Positions 1-8,012 of a DNA stretch of 45,491 nt are shown piece by piece. The DNA comes from a virus, in the IMG/VR virus record IMGVR_UViG_3300024429_000004, positions 1 through 45,491 of that record; one strand, written 5' to 3'. Numbering within the stretch: the first letter of the stretch is position 1; every line of letters starts with the position of its first letter. The notes under the pieces are model-generated. The model worked only from the letters and a program-made list of their open reading frames with translations. It was not told the DNA's origin and ran no database searches. The position numbers and the translations under genes were made by a program.

Positions 1-127
1 CAGTACCGGTGGGTTAATAATGTGCTTTGCCTAGAGGCTACGTTCGACACCACATATCCCATAGCTCCACAGACGGGGGATCGAGTGGCGTTAATCGCCA
101 AGGCGGGTGTTGAGCTTGTTGGGCACA
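1..127. repeat. Left copy of 127-bp terminal direct repeat (circular assembly overlap)
   Basis: The first 127 bases are identical to the last 127 bases of the window (45365-45491). A reading frame runs through the junction without interruption (45269 to 324). An exact 127-base overlap is what a k=127 assembler leaves at the ends of a circular molecule, so this is most likely one locus written twice rather than a biological terminal repeat. Confidence 0.95.
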
Positions 128-324
128 TCGAGAATCCGGTATGGGTACCAGGATCGAATGGGTCAAGGGGCCGATTTGAATGTGACAACTCGGATATGGT
201 TTGGAAAGGGTCGGCGGTAGGATCGGGGCGGATGGTGCGGATGGTTAAAGATAGCGCGCACACAATAACCTATGCGTGTGTGCGGAAGGGCATAAGGAAG
301 GGACGATGGTTTCCCGCGAGCTGA
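1..324 (+). CDS. Hypothetical protein, 3' part of the junction-spanning gene
   Basis: This is the downstream part of a gene that begins at 45269. Joined once across the 127-bp overlap it encodes 139 residues. The frame is continuous: 45365 is 96 bases (32 codons) past the ATG and matches position 1. An internal GTG at 22 is in the same frame but has no convincing ribosome site. The protein has alternating hydrophobic stretches typical of beta strands, a single cysteine pair too far apart to call a motif, and a basic C-terminus. I do not recognise the family. It is the first gene after the structured leader at 45122-45186 and is followed closely by two other small genes. Confidence 0.7.
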   Translation, partial: QYRWVNNVLCLEATFDTTYPIAPQTGDRVALIAKAGVELVGHIENPVWVPGSNGSRGRFECDNSDMVWKGSAVGSGRMVRMVKDSAHTITYACVRKGIRKGRWFPAS

Positions 325-362
325 TCGAGGCGATCGTGGGGGCGCGGGGATAGGGTGGTGTG

Positions 363-656
363 ATGAGAAATCAGAGTGAACCTGATTTGTCGGGGATGGA
401 TGCCTACATCGGTGATATGGAGCGGGACTACAGGGTCCCCGGTTACCGGTGTAGCTGTGGACGGTGGCACGATGTCCTGGGAATCAAGCCTGGGGTCGTC
501 GCGTTTGATCAGGAAAACGCAACGATAATGCGGCACTTAGGTAAACGGTTGATAGCGCAAGCCGAGGCGAAGGAAAAAGGAAGAGATGGTGACCATCATG
601 AGATCAGAACATACGACAAAGCGAGCGACCGAAATTGCTGCCCGGGTCTGGTGTGA
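363..656 (+). CDS. Hypothetical protein with a CxC motif
   Basis: The 97-residue protein starts at ATG 363, which overlaps an alternative GTG at 360; a G-rich ribosome site (ggggatagggtgg) precedes it. The N-terminal half is acidic and contains a short YRCSCGRWHD segment around residue 30 that could bind a metal together with the later CC pair near the C-terminus. The C-terminal half is charged and probably helical. No family is recognised. The downstream gene starts inside it at 586, so the two are probably translationally coupled. Confidence 0.55.
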   Translation: MRNQSEPDLSGMDAYIGDMERDYRVPGYRCSCGRWHDVLGIKPGVVAFDQENATIMRHLGKRLIAQAEAKEKGRDGDHHEIRTYDKASDRNCCPGLV

Positions 657-762
657 CCAGGACATGAGCGACATTGTCATGGACAGCCAAGCTGTTGAGG
701 CAATCGCGCATATCATTGCAGCAGTCTTGGAAGAGCAAGAATCACGGGCGACGATAACTTAG
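586..762 (+). CDS. Small helical hypothetical protein (58 aa)
   Basis: The frame from ATG 586 (or ATG 598) to TAG 760-762 has a strong purine-rich ribosome site, aaggaaaaaggaag, just upstream. The product is 58 residues, acidic, and looks like two amphipathic helices rich in Ala, Glu and Ile (around IAHIIAAVLEEQE). It overlaps the end of the preceding gene in another frame. It is the last gene before the terminator at 821-861. Function unknown. Confidence 0.6.
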   Translation: MVTIMRSEHTTKRATEIAARVWCDQDMSDIVMDSQAVEAIAHIIAAVLEEQESRATIT

Positions 763-820
763 GTTGCGGAGCAACGTCCGTCCGGTAGGCCAACCGGGCT
801 GATTTAAGCCAAAAGCTGAG

Positions 821-861
821 CGGCAGTATGGTGCCATACCACCATGCTGCCGTTTTCTTTT
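821..861 (+). terminator. Strong rho-independent terminator before the late operon
   Basis: A 13-bp stem (821-833 pairing with 840-852, one G-U wobble) encloses a six-base loop, ccatac, and is followed by TTTTCTTTT at 853-861. This is a textbook intrinsic terminator for rightward transcription. It separates the small genes of 45269-762 from the late structural genes starting near 891. Confidence 0.85.
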
Positions 862-890
862 GGCGCCCCGCCTGTTTCGGACTGAGCAAT

Positions 891-1349
891 GTGGGCAGAG
901 AGCGACTGCGAGATGTTGTTGAGGCGAGGCTGGACTTTGTTCGTAAACTTGTCATGGAGGGATGGCTTGATGAAGACATTGTTCGTAGGTGTCACAAGTC
1001 TACTCTGTTCATCAAGACGCGGTACGCAAGCAGTCACGTCAAGCACCGGATTGGTAAGCGGACGATCCGGCAATGCTACCTGTACCGCGCCAAAAAAGAG
1101 TTTCGCGAACACTATTTTGACACAGCAGAGGAAATCGCAAAAGCGTGTAACGACTTCGCCCGTGCGCTCAGTTATGCACATGAGAAGAAAAGCGCAGAGG
1201 GCGTGGCACGGGTGTGGCGCGAAAAGGGTCGCATGTTGGGCCTGCGCCGTGCGCCCGACGTTGAGCATGACTTCGATGGCGCGGCCCTACGGGAACAGGT
1301 CGAAGCGATGGACCTATCCATCGGGCCACCGGGCAAGGACGGCGATTGA
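891..1349 (+). CDS. Putative terminase small subunit / DNA-binding protein
   Basis: The 152-residue product has a basic N-terminal helical region with a segment around residues 10-35 (VRKLVMEGW then DEDIVRRC) that fits the helix-turn-helix of phage small terminase subunits. The rest is a charged helical middle and an acidic tail. The frame is open from 828, but that part lies in the terminator hairpin, so GTG 891 is the best start; ATG 954 would cut the HTH. Position at the head of the late operon supports a packaging role, although the large subunit lies 4 kb downstream after an adhesion module, an unusual order. A regulator of late genes is the main alternative. Confidence 0.5.
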   Translation: MGRERLRDVVEARLDFVRKLVMEGWLDEDIVRRCHKSTLFIKTRYASSHVKHRIGKRTIRQCYLYRAKKEFREHYFDTAEEIAKACNDFARALSYAHEKKSAEGVARVWREKGRMLGLRRAPDVEHDFDGAALREQVEAMDLSIGPPGKDGD

Positions 1350-1567
1350 TGGCTAGGGCGACTATTCTAATTGAAGCGGAGTTCGTCAATTCAGAGGCAG
1401 TGGCCGATCTCGCAATCGCCCGGCTCTTAGCGCATCAGCTCGACGATGACGATCAGCTAGTGGCCGAGATTCGGCGACGACTTGGCAAAGCGGTTCAAGG
1501 TCTTGTGATCCGATCGCAGTGTATGCGTCGACGGCCTGGAGTAGGGGGCGGTGAGCATGGGAGTTAG
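1349..1567 (+). CDS. Hypothetical small protein (72 aa)
   Basis: ATG 1349 overlaps the stop of the upstream gene (TGATG), a sign of translational coupling. The protein has a predicted beta strand (TILIEAEFV) followed by two acidic/basic helices and a glycine-arginine tail. No family recognised. Its position between the small terminase candidate and virion genes suggests a structural or assembly accessory role, which is inference. Confidence 0.5.
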   Translation: MARATILIEAEFVNSEAVADLAIARLLAHQLDDDDQLVAEIRRRLGKAVQGLVIRSQCMRRRPGVGGGEHGS

Positions 1568-1570
1568 TTG

Positions 1571-2020
1571 ATGGCCAACTTCATCTACAACGAGGCGAAA
1601 AACCAAATTCTCCTGGGCGGGATCGACTTCAGCAGTGACGACATTCGCGTGCTGTTGGTGATGAGCAACACGACGGCCGACACCGAAGACGACAAGGACA
1701 CGCTCGACGACTTCACGACGTTGGACGAATACGACGGGGCGAACTATGGCCGCGCGGAACTAGCTAACGAGGCGGTGAACGAGGATGCGGGGAACGATCG
1801 GGCGGAGTTTGATGCGGACAACGTGACGTTCTCGACCCTTGGGGTGGGCACTCGCCAGTGTCAGGCGGCCATCGTCTACAAGCACGTGGGCGCCGATAAT
1901 GCGAACATTCCAATCGTCTGGGTTGATACCGTGGGTTCCGGGCCGACGTTCCCCTTTGACGGGAACGGCGGCGACATCACATTGCAATGGAATGCCGAGG
2001 GGATCATGCAAGCCGCGTGA
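1571..2020 (+). CDS. Phage structural protein (FIYNEAKNQIL...DIRVLLV type)
   Basis: This 149-residue, strongly acidic protein starts at ATG 1571 (an adjacent TTG precedes it) behind a GGGAG ribosome site. The opening pattern, a short helix ending in a Gly then DIRVLLV, is characteristic of a widespread phage protein family found beside tail-fibre and adhesion genes. The remainder is beta-rich with many Asp and Asn, as in head- or tail-decorating domains. The next four genes are also virion-type and closely spaced, so I infer it is part of a surface or receptor-binding assembly. The exact role in these families is not settled. Confidence 0.6.
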   Translation: MANFIYNEAKNQILLGGIDFSSDDIRVLLVMSNTTADTEDDKDTLDDFTTLDEYDGANYGRAELANEAVNEDAGNDRAEFDADNVTFSTLGVGTRQCQAAIVYKHVGADNANIPIVWVDTVGSGPTFPFDGNGGDITLQWNAEGIMQAA

Positions 2021-2032
2021 GAGGGACTCGTT

Positions 2033-2296
2033 ATGGCCGTATTGTCTGACGCTGAGCGTCGAAAACTTTGGGCCGAATTCATGGACGGTCAATCGGCGGC
2101 GCGGGCGCAGATGGGCACATTGACGAAAGCTGAGTTACGGGCGGCAGTCGATGCGGTAGATGAGTGGGTTGACCAGAATGCGGTGAGTTACAACGCGGCC
2201 CTGCCGGAGCCCGCGCGTCAGCAATTGAGTGCCCGGCAAAAGGTGGCGATACTCGCAGCGGTGGTGCGGCGGCGAACGGAGGTGCAGCATGGCTAG
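2033..2296 (+). CDS. Conserved phage protein of the adhesion module (87 aa)
   Basis: The 87-residue protein is entirely helical in appearance. It follows a pattern common in siphovirus tail or adhesion modules: an opening LSDAERRKLWAEFM, then LTKAELRAAVDAVDEWVD, then LSARQKVAILAAVVRRR. It starts 13 bases after the upstream stop and its end overlaps the next gene by 8 bases. Related proteins occur next to fibre genes; their biochemical role is unknown. I infer a structural adaptor or assembly factor. Confidence 0.6.
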   Translation: MAVLSDAERRKLWAEFMDGQSAARAQMGTLTKAELRAAVDAVDEWVDQNAVSYNAALPEPARQQLSARQKVAILAAVVRRRTEVQHG

Positions 2297-2804
2297 CGGC
2301 GAGTTCATAGCGTCCATCAGCCCGGCAGAGCCGACGGGCACCGACTATGCAACATTCGATACGATTGAGGGCGGTTCGACTGTCCCAGAGCGTATTGGGG
2401 TCTATGACTTTTCCGGCTCGGACGAGGAGTTCATGGACTTCGCTTGTGTGCTGTTGCCTCAGTATGATGGCGGCGGCCTGACCCTGCGGATCATATGGAG
2501 TGCGTCAGTTGGATTTGCGAATCACACAGTGTGGCAAGCAGCAATTCGTCGGGTCGCCGATGATGCTGAAAATCTGAACACCAGCCACAATTATTCCTAT
2601 CAAATCGTAGAGGCGGCAGCACCTTCTGCCGTTGGCGAGGTGTCTTATGACGAGATTACCTTTACTGACGGCGAACAGATGGACGACCTGGAGGCGGGAG
2701 AGAAGTTCATCTTGCGGATCAAGCGTGATCCTGCACATCCTAACGACGATATGGCCGGCGATGCGGAACTACATGCCCAAGACCTGCTGATCAAGGAAAC
2801 CTGA
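2289..2804 (+). CDS. Putative virion beta-sandwich protein
   Basis: The product is 171 residues, starting at ATG 2289 inside the end of the previous gene. It is beta-rich: alternating hydrophobic strands such as LTLRIIWSAS and a C-terminal GEKFILRIKRDP are typical of jelly-roll or carbohydrate-binding phage head/tail decoration proteins. No catalytic motif is visible. Its stop overlaps the ATG of the LamG protein (TGATG), so the two are likely co-translated. A receptor-binding or decoration role is inferred from fold appearance and neighbours. Confidence 0.55.
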   Translation: MASGEFIASISPAEPTGTDYATFDTIEGGSTVPERIGVYDFSGSDEEFMDFACVLLPQYDGGGLTLRIIWSASVGFANHTVWQAAIRRVADDAENLNTSHNYSYQIVEAAAPSAVGEVSYDEITFTDGEQMDDLEAGEKFILRIKRDPAHPNDDMAGDAELHAQDLLIKET

Positions 2805-4696
2805 TGGCCCTCTATTTCGATCCCGGTGTGTCCGATCAGTACCTCGAGGCTGCATCCGTGCCAGTCAACGGACTGCCCCTGTCCTTCTCGTGTTGGGTGA
2901 ACATGCAAGGCGCAGCCGTGGGCTATAGGACACTCTTCGGCATCTTTAGTACCGTTGGTGGCAACGGCCTTTATTGCTTAAGGGCAAAAGAGGATCAAGG
3001 TTTCCCGACTAATCCACGATTCCAGGCCGAGTCCAATGACGGCACAAAGGGGGGGCGAATACTCGTTACGACGACTGCGGACTACGCGACCCATACGTGG
3101 CACCACATTGTTGGCGTCTTTTCGGATAGTACGCAGTGGATAATGATGGATGGGGACAATTACGATTCCGTAGGCGCGGCGAAGTCGTTTAGTAGCTCGG
3201 ACACGACAAGCATTGGGCACAAGATTGGAGCGGCTGGAGGAAGTAACGGAGTAGACGCTTACCTGGCTGAGCTTGCTATCTGGAATGTGGCGTTAGATGC
3301 ACCATATGAGGCGATTGCTCTTGCTCGTGGGAGAAAACCTAATCGGGTACGGCCGGGGAATCTCGTGTTCTATCGGCCCACGGTCCGGGACGAAGATATA
3401 GACATAGTGGGAAGAATGAGCATGATCCCCACGGGGCCGCCCACCGTCGCGCCTTCCCATCCTCCGATCATTGGAGACTATCGCGCCGGTCGGGGACTGT
3501 TTGTAGAGCCTGCGGTAGCCGAGGACCGCACTTTCCTGCCCGAACCAGCAGTGCTCACCCTTGCGCCCGTTGCCCCCGCGTTGTTGCCTGTCTTGCAGCT
3601 TGCCCCCGTAGCCACGGCCCTGGTCATGGGCGCGCCGGATGTAAGCATCGCCTTGGGGGCCTTGACCTTCGAGCCCGAACCGGTAGCTCTGACGTTAACC
3701 GCCCCGTCGATCACCCTAGACATAGAGATCACCGAACGGGTGTTCATGCCCACCCCGGTTGTGTTTCAAGTCCTTGCGCCGGATATCCTGTTGGGCCTTG
3801 GTGCGTTGGTTTTGCAACCGGCTGCCATCGCGATTGAGACTACTGCGCCAAGCATATCGATCACCCTCGGCGAATTGGTCTTACAGCCGACGACCACGCC
3901 ATTGACTCTGACCGCCCCGTCAATCGGCCTGGACGTCCAGCTGGTCCTACAGATCGGGCCGACGGCGCTGCAGCTCTCCGCCCCCGACGTAGCTCTGGGC
4001 TTGGGCGCGCTGACGCTACAGCCGGTAGCAACCGCCTTACAGATGACGGCACCAGATGTGTCGATCGTCTCGCTGCTCACTTTGCAGCCGACAGCCACGG
4101 TGCTCAACATCGTGGCGCCTGACATTGGGATTGAGCTTGGCGAGCTGTTGCTGCAACCATCGCCAACGGTGCTGCAACTCGGCGTACCAGCACCGACGAT
4201 AATCCTCGGCACCTTGACCCTTAACGCCGAACCGACGGCGCTCTTGCTGGGCGCGCCGGACGTGCTGCTGGGCTTGCAATTGACGCTCAACCCAAGCCCG
4301 ATCGTCTTGCAGGTGACTGCTCCGGACGTATCGGTGACCCGGGTTCTGACCCTGCACCCCGACGCGACGGTCCTGGCCATCGTGCCGAAAGACGTGGCGC
4401 TCGAGCTAGGGGCGTTGACTATCCAGCCCGTGCCGGTGGCCCTGACGTTGACCGCGCCGGACATTCGGATGTGGACCTACGGCCGCGAGATGGTACTCGC
4501 GACGTTGCAAATAACCAGACTTGTGGAGGCGACGTTAGCGATGGCTGAGGAAGTAGCTGTGACGTTGGACATCCGAAAAGAAGTGGCCATCGACCTAGCT
4601 GTGCGGCGAGAGGTTGATGTCACATTAGCCGTGGTCCAGGAGAAGGCTGAAACCCTGAGCATACGGACGGAAGTAGAAGCGGTCCTGGAGCGATAG
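2804..4696 (+). CDS. LamG-domain fibre protein with two classes of tandem repeats
   Basis: This 630-residue protein has three parts. Residues 1 to about 190 look like a LamG/concanavalin-like jelly roll (LPLSFSCWVNM near the start; ELAIWNVAL near its end), a glycan-binding fold common in phage adhesins. Residues about 243-557 are a tandem array of roughly 13-14 units of 21-23 residues, each close to LTLQPxPTxLxLTAPDVxLxLG. Residues about 566-630 switch to a 10-residue repeat (VxVTLxxRxE). The repeats probably form an extended beta fibre. With the flanking small beta proteins it is the best candidate for a head or tail fibre that contacts the host surface. It is unusual in lying before the large terminase gene. 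Confidence 0.75.
   Translation: MALYFDPGVSDQYLEAASVPVNGLPLSFSCWVNMQGAAVGYRTLFGIFSTVGGNGLYCLRAKEDQGFPTNPRFQAESNDGTKGGRILVTTTADYATHTWHHIVGVFSDSTQWIMMDGDNYDSVGAAKSFSSSDTTSIGHKIGAAGGSNGVDAYLAELAIWNVALDAPYEAIALARGRKPNRVRPGNLVFYRPTVRDEDIDIVGRMSMIPTGPPTVAPSHPPIIGDYRAGRGLFVEPAVAEDRTFLPEPAVLTLAPVAPALLPVLQLAPVATALVMGAPDVSIALGALTFEPEPVALTLTAPSITLDIEITERVFMPTPVVFQVLAPDILLGLGALVLQPAAIAIETTAPSISITLGELVLQPTTTPLTLTAPSIGLDVQLVLQIGPTALQLSAPDVALGLGALTLQPVATALQMTAPDVSIVSLLTLQPTATVLNIVAPDIGIELGELLLQPSPTVLQLGVPAPTIILGTLTLNAEPTALLLGAPDVLLGLQLTLNPSPIVLQVTAPDVSVTRVLTLHPDATVLAIVPKDVALELGALTIQPVPVALTLTAPDIRMWTYGREMVLATLQITRLVEATLAMAEEVAVTLDIRKEVAIDLAVRREVDVTLAVVQEKAETLSIRTEVEAVLER
3531..4475 (+). repeat. Array of ~22-residue coding repeats in the LamG fibre
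   Basis: Thirteen to fourteen units of about 63-69 bp encode the pattern L-L-x-P-x-x-T-x-L-x-L-x-A-P-D-V followed by a short hydrophobic G-ending strand. The units are diverged at DNA level but clear in protein, which suggests an old expansion under structural constraint. Confidence 0.85.
4500..4690 (+). repeat. Decapeptide coding repeats at the C-terminus of the LamG fibre
   Basis: About six consecutive 30-bp units encode VAVTLDIRKE-like decapeptides (VAIDLAVRRE, VDVTLAVVQE, KAETLSIRTE). The hydrophobic-TL-hydrophobic pattern and terminal Glu are kept in each unit. The period differs from the preceding 22-residue array, so a separate structural element is likely. Confidence 0.85.
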
Positions 4697-4697
4697 C

Positions 4698-5018
4698 ATG
4701 GTCGAAGGGCATGTACACCAGAATGATGTCGGTACCGTATTCGTAGTGACTGTCGAGGATAAGGGTGTCGTAGTAGACGTGTCGGACGTGGATGTCAAGC
4801 AACTCCGCTTCCGCAAACCCGATGGGACGGCGTTTGCCAAGGACGCGGCATTCGTTACTGACGGGACTGACGGCAAGATCAAATACGAGGTCGAGGACAC
4901 CACGATACTCGACCAGGCTGGCACCTGGGATTTACAGGCGTTCGTTCACTGGGAGACGGGCGATCAGTGGGGTACTGATTTGCACGAGAAGTTCCAGGTC
5001 AAGGAGAATTTGGCGTGA
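4698..5018 (+). CDS. BppU-like / Ig-like phage surface protein
   Basis: The 106-residue product reads as a small beta-sandwich: VGTVFVVTVEDKG, then VDVKQLRFRKPDGT, then AGTWDLQAFVHWETG. This matches the N-terminal domain pattern of baseplate upper proteins (BppU/DUF2479) and similar fibre attachment domains. It starts one base after the LamG stop and its stop overlaps the next start (GTGA). I infer that it anchors or decorates the fibre encoded upstream. Confidence 0.6.
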   Translation: MVEGHVHQNDVGTVFVVTVEDKGVVVDVSDVDVKQLRFRKPDGTAFAKDAAFVTDGTDGKIKYEVEDTTILDQAGTWDLQAFVHWETGDQWGTDLHEKFQVKENLA

Positions 5019-5281
5019 CATCGATCGATCTGACATTCGCCGATACTGCCCCGCCTGTAGTTACCATCCGTGATTCGGACACCGGCGAGGAGCTTCTAGT
5101 GACGAAGATGGAATTGATTTGGGACGTTCAAAAGCGCGGTCCCGCACAACCGCACGGTATCATATACCGTCTTATCCCCGATGCTGATGGCAACCCGCAG
5201 ATAAACGAGTTGGGTGACGGTCCACTCGACGAAATAAAATCGGTTGTAGTCAAGCATATCAACGGAGTGCGTGTAGCGTAA
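5015..5281 (+). CDS. Hypothetical protein of the adhesion module (88 aa)
   Basis: The start is GTG 5015, overlapping the upstream TGA, which is strong evidence for coupling. The protein is beta-rich and acidic with a central ELIWDVQKRGPAQPHGIIYRL segment and no recognised motif. It closes the group of small virion-type genes before the large terminase. A structural role is inferred from context only. Confidence 0.5.
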   Translation: MTSIDLTFADTAPPVVTIRDSDTGEELLVTKMELIWDVQKRGPAQPHGIIYRLIPDADGNPQINELGDGPLDEIKSVVVKHINGVRVA

Positions 5282-5290
5282 GAGTGTGAT

Positions 5291-6643
5291 ATGACTGCCG
5301 TTGCTGCCAATCCGATGCCTACTCGAGACCAGCTACCGGCCACGTGGTTCCCGCTCAAGCGCCACCCCGTACGCGAGGCGCTGTGGAACTGCAACAAGCG
5401 GTTCGTCTATGTCCCCGCCGGCCGCAGTTCAGGCAAGACCGAAATCGCCAAACGCCATCACGTCCGCTGGTTGCCGGTCCGGTTGGCGACTGATAAATCG
5501 TGGGTCAAGCGCATGTACTTTTTCGGCGCGCCGACCGAGCGGCAGGCCAAGCGCATTGCTTGGCAACACCTGTTGGACTTGATCCCGAAACGATGGGTGC
5601 CCGATGGTGGTATATCGATCTCTGAACTGCGCATTGAAACCGTGTTTGGCAGCATCTTGTACGTCGTTGGAATGGACAAACCAGAACGCATCGAGGGCGA
5701 CCAGTGGCATGGATGCACGCTTGACGAAAGCTGTGACCTCAAGCCCAAGACGTTTGAGCGGAACGTGCTCCCCTCCTTATCCCAGTTCAACGGCTGGTGC
5801 TGGCGGATCGGTGTGCCCAAGCGCCAAGGTCCATCCGCTGGCGAATTCCGGGCCGGTTACGAGGATGCAACAACTGGTGATGACCCGGACGCTGCGGGCT
5901 TCCAGTGGCCCAGCCGCGACATCGTGTCGCGTGACACACTGGAGGCCGCCCGGCGCCGGATGGATGCCAAGGAATACCTCCAGCAATTCGATGCCCAGTT
6001 CCTGGACGCCGGGGGTGGCGTGTTTCATGCCTTTAGCCGTACTCACAACGTCAGGCGATGCGAGTACAGTCCGCAATGCCCCATCGTCGTCGGTATGGAC
6101 TTTAACGTCGATCCCATGGCCTGGACGCTTGGCCATCGACAGGATGACGCCCTGTTCTGGTTCGATGAGCTATGGTTGCGGGACACCAACACTCCCGATG
6201 CGCTGAAGGTGTTGTGGGGCAAGTACGGCGACAGTCACAAGGGCGGGTGGAAGTTTTACGGTGATGCAACCGGGCGTGCGCGAAAGACCAGCGCAACCAC
6301 TACTGATTATCTGCACATCCTCAATCATCCGGGTTTCAAGGCGGCTGGGCGAACCGTTCACTTCCCGGACGTCAATCCCGCCCGCGAAGATCGGTTCGCC
6401 GCCTGTAATGCCATGTTCTGCAATGCGGCGGACGAGCGGCGGATGTTCGTTGATCCCTGCTGTGAACATCTGATCGAAGACCTGGAGGCCCGTGCTCGCC
6501 CACCGGGCAAGCGCGAGGTCGAGGATAAAGATGACCGGGGCCACATCACGGACGCCATGGGCTATGCCGTCCATGCCCTATTCCCCGTCATGTACGAGAC
6601 CGACTACAGGGGTGGGATCACCATCACTATGGGAGCGGACTAA
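5291..6643 (+). CDS. terL: Terminase large subunit
   Basis: The 450-residue protein is the ATP-driven DNA packaging motor and genome-cutting nuclease. The ATPase part shows Walker A GRSSGKT at residues 44-50 and Walker B ending LDES at 144-147. The C-terminal RNase H-like nuclease has the expected acidic residues at D270 (VGMDFN), D325 (GDATG) and D421 (DAMGY). Length and motif order are normal. It lies directly before the portal gene, the usual arrangement, but is separated from the small-subunit candidate by about 4 kb of fibre genes. Confidence 0.95.
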   Translation: MTAVAANPMPTRDQLPATWFPLKRHPVREALWNCNKRFVYVPAGRSSGKTEIAKRHHVRWLPVRLATDKSWVKRMYFFGAPTERQAKRIAWQHLLDLIPKRWVPDGGISISELRIETVFGSILYVVGMDKPERIEGDQWHGCTLDESCDLKPKTFERNVLPSLSQFNGWCWRIGVPKRQGPSAGEFRAGYEDATTGDDPDAAGFQWPSRDIVSRDTLEAARRRMDAKEYLQQFDAQFLDAGGGVFHAFSRTHNVRRCEYSPQCPIVVGMDFNVDPMAWTLGHRQDDALFWFDELWLRDTNTPDALKVLWGKYGDSHKGGWKFYGDATGRARKTSATTTDYLHILNHPGFKAAGRTVHFPDVNPAREDRFAACNAMFCNAADERRMFVDPCCEHLIEDLEARARPPGKREVEDKDDRGHITDAMGYAVHALFPVMYETDYRGGITITMGAD

Positions 6644-6644
6644 C

Positions 6645-8012
6645 ATGTTCGAGCGATGGCCACAATTGCGACGGGCTCTACAACTCAGCAAGGTCGATAC
6701 CGGCGTGGGCGAGCAGACGGGCGCCCAGACGGTGACGGTCGCCATGCACGGCGGGGAATTGTCCAAGACCCTGCCTGCGACGTACGCGACGTACCGGATC
6801 ATCCGCCGCCACCCGACGATCGCCCTCACCCGCGCGATGGTCGTCGCGCCCGTTGCGGCTGCCAACTGGGCCGTTGAGGCCGACGACGATGTGTCTGACG
6901 ACATCGTGACCGAAATTCGAGAGCAGTTTCTACCCCTGAGGGAGTCACTCATCAGAACCGCAATGACCTTCGGTCGTGTGGATTTCGGCTGGCAGGGGTT
7001 TGAAAAGGTGTTCGGTATCAAGCGTGGACGGGTGGTACTCCGCCGATTCAAGCCGTTGCTCCATGACATCACGACAATCCGCGTGGATGGCACGACCGGA
7101 GCATTCGCCGGATTCATTCAGCGTCCCCTTACCGGGAACGAGAAATCACTACCTCTGGAATACGCCCTTAACATTCCGTTCGACTGCGAAGGCAGCAGTT
7201 GGTACGGCGAGCCGTTGCTGGAGAATGCCAGGGCTTTGTATACCAAGTGGGACGAAGCTGATTCAGGTGCCGCTCGGTATGACAAGAAGATCGCTGGCAT
7301 CTTTCAGATCGTCAAATACCCGCGCGGCACTGAGCTGGTCGACGGGGTCGAAACGCCTAACGACGAAATCGCGGCCGCTATTCTCAAGGCGATGAAGAGT
7401 AGTGGCGGCATAACCATCCCGGTCGGTCGTGCCAGAGACGCACCTAACTTGGAAAACGCCGAGCCGAGCTGGGACATCAGCCTACTCACTGCGGCCGACA
7501 AACAGCGATCGTTCGTCGATCGGCTCAAGTATCTTGATGCCATGCTTGTCCGGGCCTTACTCGTACCTGAACGCGCGGTCTTGGAAGGCGAGTATGGTAC
7601 CAAGGCTGAGGCCGTTGCCCATCAGGGTATCGCGTTGACCAGTGCCCAGTTGGCCCACCAGTACATCACCCAGATGGTCAACGACCATGCGGTCGATCAG
7701 ATACTCGCCCTCAACTGGGGCGACGACATGCAGGGCAAGGTCCGGCTTGTGGCCTCGCCGATTATGGACGAACAGGCAGCATTCTTCCGGGACCTGTACC
7801 TCAAGTTGTTGCAGAGTCCCGACGCCCTGATCCGCGAACTGGATACCCTCGACCTTGATGCGATCAAGGATGTGTTGGGCCTGCCGAAAGTCGCGCAAGT
7901 GGACCACGACGACACATATCCACCGCTGCCTGGCGTAGATGTACGGGGACGCATGGGGACGCTCATTCGAGAACTGTTTGAACAGCGAGTGGAGTCGGGT
8001 AATGGCGACTGA
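6645..8012 (+). CDS. Portal protein (DUF935 / Mu gp29-like)
   Basis: This 455-residue protein starts at ATG 6645, one base after the TerL stop; the longer open frame upstream only overlaps TerL. It is typical of Mu gp29-type portals: an N-terminal region with SKTLPATYATYRIIRRHPTI, a central crown/clip with long helices (LKYLDAMLVRALLVPE), and a C-terminal acidic helix. It would form the dodecameric ring through which DNA enters and leaves the head and to which the tail joins. Its end overlaps the next head gene by 11 bases. Confidence 0.88.
   Translation: MFERWPQLRRALQLSKVDTGVGEQTGAQTVTVAMHGGELSKTLPATYATYRIIRRHPTIALTRAMVVAPVAAANWAVEADDDVSDDIVTEIREQFLPLRESLIRTAMTFGRVDFGWQGFEKVFGIKRGRVVLRRFKPLLHDITTIRVDGTTGAFAGFIQRPLTGNEKSLPLEYALNIPFDCEGSSWYGEPLLENARALYTKWDEADSGAARYDKKIAGIFQIVKYPRGTELVDGVETPNDEIAAAILKAMKSSGGITIPVGRARDAPNLENAEPSWDISLLTAADKQRSFVDRLKYLDAMLVRALLVPERAVLEGEYGTKAEAVAHQGIALTSAQLAHQYITQMVNDHAVDQILALNWGDDMQGKVRLVASPIMDEQAAFFRDLYLKLLQSPDALIRELDTLDLDAIKDVLGLPKVAQVDHDDTYPPLPGVDVRGRMGTLIRELFEQRVESGNGD

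Noticed and set aside
1-127. Biological terminal redundancy (packaged direct terminal repeat)
   Set aside because: Length is exactly 127, a common assembler k-mer, and the repeat sits in mid-gene without border features, so an assembly overlap is more likely.
3766-4464. Leftward 232-codon ORF in the repeat region
   Set aside because: It mirrors the periodicity of the fibre repeats on the other strand, giving repetitive SGAV-type nonsense.
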